Source: Lentzea albidocapillata (GTDB lineage: Bacteria; Actinomycetota; Actinomycetes; Mycobacteriales; Pseudonocardiaceae). From it: a stretch of 59,360 bases of DNA. The stretch is from contig NZ_JOEA01000035.1 in assembly GCF_000719115.1 (NCBI RefSeq), positions 1 to 59,360 on the forward strand, written 5' to 3'. The notes beneath the pieces are model-generated. The model did no database searches. It had not been told where the DNA came from and saw only the letters and a list, made by a program, of their open reading frames with translations. The position numbers were made by a program, and so were the translations under genes. Of the stretch, positions 55,733 through 59,360 are shown piece by piece. The number at the start of each line of letters is the position of its first letter. Positions within the stretch are counted from its first letter, which is position 1.

Positions 55733-56091
55733 ATCTCGTCCTGCTTGTCCGCGAGGGCTTGCGACAGCACATCGGCTTCTGGACTGCTGACGGAGCGGGC
55801 GAAGTGCGTGAGCGCCGCCTCGCGGTCGCCGGTCAGGGAGAGCGCGTCGAGCATGAGCTGGGCGACGTACTGCTCCCGGCTGGCGACGGGGGAGTACCGC
55901 CATGCCCGGCCGTCTGCCGTGCGTTCGACGAAGCCCTTGGAGGTCAGCCGGGTCAGGACGGTCATCACGGTGGTGTAGGCGAGGTCGCGTTCGGCCAGCG
56001 CCTGCATGACATCACGCACGAGCACGGGCGAGCGGCTGTCCCAGAGGACCTCCATCGCCGCCCGTTCCAGCTCACCCAGCTTGCTCAACAC
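55729..56091 (-). CDS. BlaI/MecI/CopY-family repressor
   Basis: 120 residues; GTG 56091, 18 bp before GELERAAMEVLWDSRSPVLV, RDVMQALAERDLAYTTVMTV, LTRLTSKGFVERTADGRAWR, YSPVASREQYVAQLML is the winged-helix BlaI fold. Coupled to the M56 peptidase gene. Likely target sites: 54824-54863. Confidence 0.9.
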   Translation of the reverse strand: MLSKLGELERAAMEVLWDSRSPVLVRDVMQALAERDLAYTTVMTVLTRLTSKGFVERTADGRAWRYSPVASREQYVAQLMLDALSLTGDREAALTHFARSVSSPEADVLSQALADKQDEI

Positions 56092-56324
56092 GCTGGCGAT
56101 GGTGTCACAGATCGGTGGGACCCGATGCCCGTGGATGCCAACTCCGCAGGACGACACGTTCGACGCCGAGCACGAGCACCGGCACGTGCTGTTCGAACCG
56201 GAGCTCGTGGTGTGCGAGTCGAGCAGGCGGCCACGGCGGAAACGGACCCGTTGAAGCTGGTCACCCGCCGCTGCGTGCCTCCTGATTCCCGACGTCGATG
56301 ATCCTTTTTGAGGCACTGCAACGT

Positions 56325-56441
56325 GGAAAGCGCTTACCTACGGACCGGCGCGCACTGTCGAATGAAACGTTTCAACCATTGACCGGTCCCCGTGTCCGGT
56401 GCTGTCATGGTGGCACGACAGTTCTGGGAACGCTCCCAGAA
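56325..56441 (+). promoter_or_regulatory. Three LacI-family-type operators upstream of the lyase gene
   Basis: Box 1: GGAAAGCGCTTACC (56325-56338, core AAGCGCTT). Box 2: TGAAACGTTTCA (56363-56374), a perfect dyad. Box 3: TTCTGGGAACGCTCCCAGAA (56422-56441), a perfect 20-bp dyad whose core TGGGAACGCTCCCA differs by one base from the TGGGAGCGCTCCCA operator of the cellulose regulator CebR. Sugar-responsive LacI control of the polysaccharide lyase is inferred; the regulator gene is not in the window. Confidence 0.6.
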
Positions 56442-56458
56442 ATGGGACAAAAGGAGCA

Positions 56459-58672
56459 ATGGTGCTCAGCAACTTTGGCGCGCGCGCACTCGCTGCAGGA
56501 ACGGCGGTCTGCGTGGTTGCAGGTGGCTTCGCGGCCGCGGGGATGGCTGCGGCCGCTCCCGGCTGCGAGGTCGACTACGTGGTGCAGAACAAGTGGCAAG
56601 GCGGGTTCTCCGCCAATGTCACGATCAAAAATCTCGGTGATCCGGTCGATGGATGGAGGCTCGCGTGGACATTTCCGGGCTCTGAACGTTATGGCGAGGG
56701 CTGGAACGCCACGTTCGCCCCGTCCGGCGCGGACGTAACGGCGTCCAATGTGGACTGGAACCGCGCGATTCCCACCGGTGGGAACGTGTCGTTCGGGTTC
56801 AACGGCACGGTGTCCGGTTCCGAGGTCGGTGAACCGGAGGAGTTCACGCTCAATGGCGTCCTGTGCAATGGCGGCGTAGGGCCGACCACCACGACCACGA
56901 CGACCACGACGAGCCCGGGCCCGGGGCCGGCTCCGGGTGATCCGACCGGGCGCAAGCAGGTCGAGCGGCTGGACCGAGGTGTGGTCAGCGTGCGGTCGGG
57001 CAGCGGGAACCTGGTCAGCTGGCGGTTGCTCGCCGGTGACGCGCGGGACACCGGGTTCAACGTCTACCGGGGCGAGGCGAAGCTCAACCCGGCACCGATC
57101 ACGGCGTCCACGAACTACCTCGACTCCGGCGGTCCCTCCGGTGCGTCGTACACCGTGCGAGCGGTGGTCAACGGTGCCGAACAGCCGGCTTCGCCGGCGT
57201 CCTTGTCGTTCGGAGCGGGCTATCTCGACGTTCCGATCTCCTCGCCGGGCAGCGGGTACACCGCGAACGACGCGAGTGTGGGCGACGCGGACGGCGACGG
57301 CCAGTACGAGATCTTCCTGAAGTGGTATCCGAACAACGCCAAGGACAACGCGCAGGCCGGTGTCACCGACAACACCTTCATCGACGCCTATCGTCTTGAC
57401 GGCACCCGGTTGTGGCGCATCGACCTCGGCCGCAACATCCGCTCCGGCGCGCACTACACCCAGTTCCAGGTCTACGACTACGACGGTGACGGCCGTGCCG
57501 AGATCGCGATGAAGACCGCCGACGGCACCCGCGACGGCCGGGGAACGGTCATCGGCAACGCCTCGGCCAGCCACCGCAACGGCGACGGCTACGTGCTGGC
57601 CGGCCCGGAGTTCCTGACGATGTTCAGCGGTCTCACCGGTGCCGCACTGTCCACTGTGAACTACGACCCGCCGCGCGGAAACGTGGCGTCGTGGGGTGAC
57701 AGCTACGGCAACCGCGTCGACCGGTTCCTCGCGGGTACCGCCTACCTCGACGGTGCTCGTCCGTCGCTGATCATGGCTCGCGGTTACTACACGCGCGCGG
57801 TGATCGCGGCGTGGGACTTCCGCGACGGCCGGCTGGTGAAGCGATGGACGTTCGACTCGAACGCCTCGGGCAACGGAACCTATGCGGGGCAAGGCAACCA
57901 CTCGCTGACCGTCGGTGACGTGGACGCCGACGGCCGCGACGAGATCGTCTACGGCGCGGCGGTCGTGGACGACAACGGCCGCGGTCTGTGGAACACCCGC
58001 TTCGGTCACGGTGACGCGGCCCACCTGGGTGATCTCGACCCGTCCCGGCCGGGCCTGGAGTACTACAAGGTGTCCGAGAGCGGCAGCCAGCCCGGTTCGT
58101 GGTTCGCTGACGCGCGTACCGGTCAGGTCCTCTGGCGGACGGCACCGGCGGGCGACAACGGCCGCGGTGTGTCCGGCGACGTCTACGCCGGCAGCCCCGG
58201 CGCCGAGTCGTGGTCGAGCGCGGACAGCCAGCTGCGCAACACCAGTGGACAGACGGTCGGCCGCAAGCCGTCGTCGGCGAACTTCCTGATCTGGTGGGAC
58301 GGTGACCCCAGCCGTGAACTGCTCGACGGCACCCGCATCGACAAGTACGGCACCGGTGGCGACACCCGCCTGCTCACCGGATCCAACGTGCACTCCAACA
58401 ACGGCACCAAGTCCAACCCGTCGCTGTCCGGCGACATCCTCGGCGACTGGCGCGAGGAAGTCATCTGGCCGACCAGCGACAACAGGGCGCTACGCATCTA
58501 CAGCACTCCGAACCAGACCGATCGCCGCATCCCGACGCTGATGCACGATCCCCAGTACCGGGCCGCGATCGCCTGGCAGAACACCGCCTACAACCAGCCG
58601 CCGCACCCGAGCTTCCACATCGGCGGCGGCATGGCGACCCCGCCGTGGCCGGACGTCCACTACGCGAGGTGA
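56459..58672 (+). CDS. Secreted rhamnogalacturonan lyase (PL11) with CBM2
   Basis: 737 residues from ATG 56459 (AAAAGGAGCA upstream). Signal peptide residues 1-33; CBM2-type module about 34-140 (CEVDYVVQNKWQGGFSANVT, WRLAWTFPGS, VSFGFNGTVSG with conserved Trp); Thr-rich and Pro-rich linker; then the PL11 beta-propeller lyase (about 165-737), with repeated calcium-type loops DADGDGQYEIFLKW, DYDGDGRAEIAMKTADGT, DVDADGRDEIVYGAAVVDDN, GDWREEVIW. It would bind crystalline plant cell wall and cut rhamnogalacturonan I. The gene has its own regulatory region and terminator. Confidence 0.9.
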   Translation: MVLSNFGARALAAGTAVCVVAGGFAAAGMAAAAPGCEVDYVVQNKWQGGFSANVTIKNLGDPVDGWRLAWTFPGSERYGEGWNATFAPSGADVTASNVDWNRAIPTGGNVSFGFNGTVSGSEVGEPEEFTLNGVLCNGGVGPTTTTTTTTTSPGPGPAPGDPTGRKQVERLDRGVVSVRSGSGNLVSWRLLAGDARDTGFNVYRGEAKLNPAPITASTNYLDSGGPSGASYTVRAVVNGAEQPASPASLSFGAGYLDVPISSPGSGYTANDASVGDADGDGQYEIFLKWYPNNAKDNAQAGVTDNTFIDAYRLDGTRLWRIDLGRNIRSGAHYTQFQVYDYDGDGRAEIAMKTADGTRDGRGTVIGNASASHRNGDGYVLAGPEFLTMFSGLTGAALSTVNYDPPRGNVASWGDSYGNRVDRFLAGTAYLDGARPSLIMARGYYTRAVIAAWDFRDGRLVKRWTFDSNASGNGTYAGQGNHSLTVGDVDADGRDEIVYGAAVVDDNGRGLWNTRFGHGDAAHLGDLDPSRPGLEYYKVSESGSQPGSWFADARTGQVLWRTAPAGDNGRGVSGDVYAGSPGAESWSSADSQLRNTSGQTVGRKPSSANFLIWWDGDPSRELLDGTRIDKYGTGGDTRLLTGSNVHSNNGTKSNPSLSGDILGDWREEVIWPTSDNRALRIYSTPNQTDRRIPTLMHDPQYRAAIAWQNTAYNQPPHPSFHIGGGMATPPWPDVHYAR

Positions 58673-58730
58673 CCGGTTCGTAGATCAGTGGGATTCTCAT
58701 CCGTCGTGTTGATCTGAGTCGACTCGAACG

Positions 58731-58767
58731 GGGCCGGTTCGGGAGGTTCACGCTTCCGAACCGGCCC
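58731..58767 (+). terminator. Terminator after the lyase gene
   Basis: GGGCCGGTTCGG (58731-58742) pairs exactly with CCGAACCGGCCC (58756-58767), 12-bp stem and 13-base loop, followed by TTC-AGGCTCTCTT. A convergent M56 remnant shares it. Confidence 0.8.
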
Positions 58768-58797
58768 TTCAGGCTCTCTTGCCGGCGTCGGTGAGCA

Positions 58798-59360
58798 TCA
58801 GCTCGGCGAACAGGTCAGCAGCATCAGCGCGAACATCGCTGCGGACGCGGTGACGACGGGCAGTGCCATGGCGGTGATGCTCGCGATCCCGCTGGAGAGC
58901 AGCCTGCGCGTGCGGTTCGGCATCCGGCGGCGCCACTGCAGACGGTCCAGCCGGACGTCCACGGATCGAGCTCGCCGCGCGCTTGAACAGGGGCAGGATC
59001 GGCAGCGCGGTGGCTACGGCGTCCGCGGCGGCGACCAGCAGGTGATGGTGTCCGTTGAGGTGTGCTCGCTCGTGGTCGAGGACGGCATCGACCTCTTCGG
59101 GGGTCAGGTGGCGGCGGAGTCCTTCCGTGGCGACCACGAGACCCGGTTTGCCGGGGAGGCTGAACGCGAGAGGCCGGTCGTGGTCGAGCCACACCGTTGG
59201 GTGTGCTCCGGGTTCACGTCGTCCGGCGAGGCGCAGCACCGAGCGGTGTTCCTCGCGGGCGTGGGCTCGTTGCCGAGCGCTGCGTGCACCGACGATCGCG
59301 AACCGAACGAGCAGAGCGGTCAGCAGAGCGCCGCCGGTGAGGCCGCTGATCACTTCGATC
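58798..59360 (-). pseudogene. M56-family peptidase, frameshifted/internally deleted (cut by window end)
   Basis: Reading right to left: LAFSLPGKPGLVVATEGLRR, VDAVLDHERAHLNGHHHLLV (zinc HERAH), ALPILPLFKRAA, then a shift into SVDVRLDRLQWRRRMPNRTR, LLSSGIASITAMALPVVTAS and a stop at 58798. The segment with the third zinc ligand (ExxAD) is deleted between them. A BlaI partner would lie beyond 59360. Confidence 0.7.

Noticed and set aside
56890..56925. ACC/ACG trinucleotide tract as a phase-variable repeat
   Set aside because: It encodes the Thr linker of the CBM2-lyase; codons are mixed and a multiple of three, so length change would not shift the frame.

Overview
High-GC actinomycete DNA (GTG/TTG starts, Tat signal peptides, BlaI/M56 pairs, an ESX-free secreted RHS system). 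Gene content (LamG/FG-GAP plus RHS-HINT toxin pair, PucR, DUF6461, DUF3040, TIGR01777 epimerase) fits the Pseudonocardiaceae (Lentzea/Saccharothrix-like); this placement is inference from gene types, not a search.

Layout. 1-4.5 kb is an insertion-sequence and pseudogene graveyard: an IS3 tail, a frameshifted aldehyde dehydrogenase remnant, a dead IS5-type transposase and a second IS3 remnant, with one intact HTH gene, one small membrane protein and one lipoprotein. 4.7-16.8 kb is a polymorphic toxin operon: a large secreted LamG/FG-GAP protein, a 2,219-residue secreted RHS protein ending in a HINT autoprotease and a papain-like toxin tip, and a likely immunity gene. 17.4-20 kb holds a truncated tRNA-Pro 3' half, a beheaded tyrosine integrase and IS630, IS256 and other transposase remnants. 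20.1-28.7 kb is a catabolic cluster (PucR, MFS importer, cupin, alpha/beta hydrolase, three-domain FAD/Fe-S 2-hydroxyacid dehydrogenase, MerR, SnoaL-like). 28.9-33.8 kb has exported proteins (GNAT, Kelch), an aldo/keto reductase with a broken Tat leader and a TetR. 33.8-36 kb is decayed again. 36.3-39 kb is a store of orphan toxin tips and immunity genes (HNH nuclease tip, immunity, unknown tip, immunity, DUF6461, double SUKH). 39.2-42.4 kb has a NACHT remnant, DUF2330, a membrane protein and an epimerase.

42.9-51.7 kb is a stress/respiration block: aconitase, two-domain universal stress protein, CBS pair, phosphoribosyltransferase-erythromycin esterase fusion, dienelactone hydrolase-like protein and a divergent cytochrome oxidase subunit I. 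Its composition recalls the mycobacterial DosR dormancy regulon. 51.8-56.1 kb carries a secreted serine hydrolase, a cytochrome c biogenesis operon and a BlaI/M56 pair with tandem BlaI-type operators between them. 56.3-59.4 kb carries a CBM2-rhamnogalacturonan lyase behind three LacI-type boxes and a decayed M56 peptidase.

The most unusual signal is a direct-repeat family of about 160 bp, four copies, all on the + strand, at 2.3, 17.4, 36.0 and 42.5 kb. Each ends in the 3' half of a tRNA-Pro(GGG) gene starting exactly at the anticodon loop, and none has the matching 5' half. These look like attachment-site scars of repeated integration, and they partition the window into accessory modules (RHS toxin; catabolic genes; orphan toxin/immunity cassettes).
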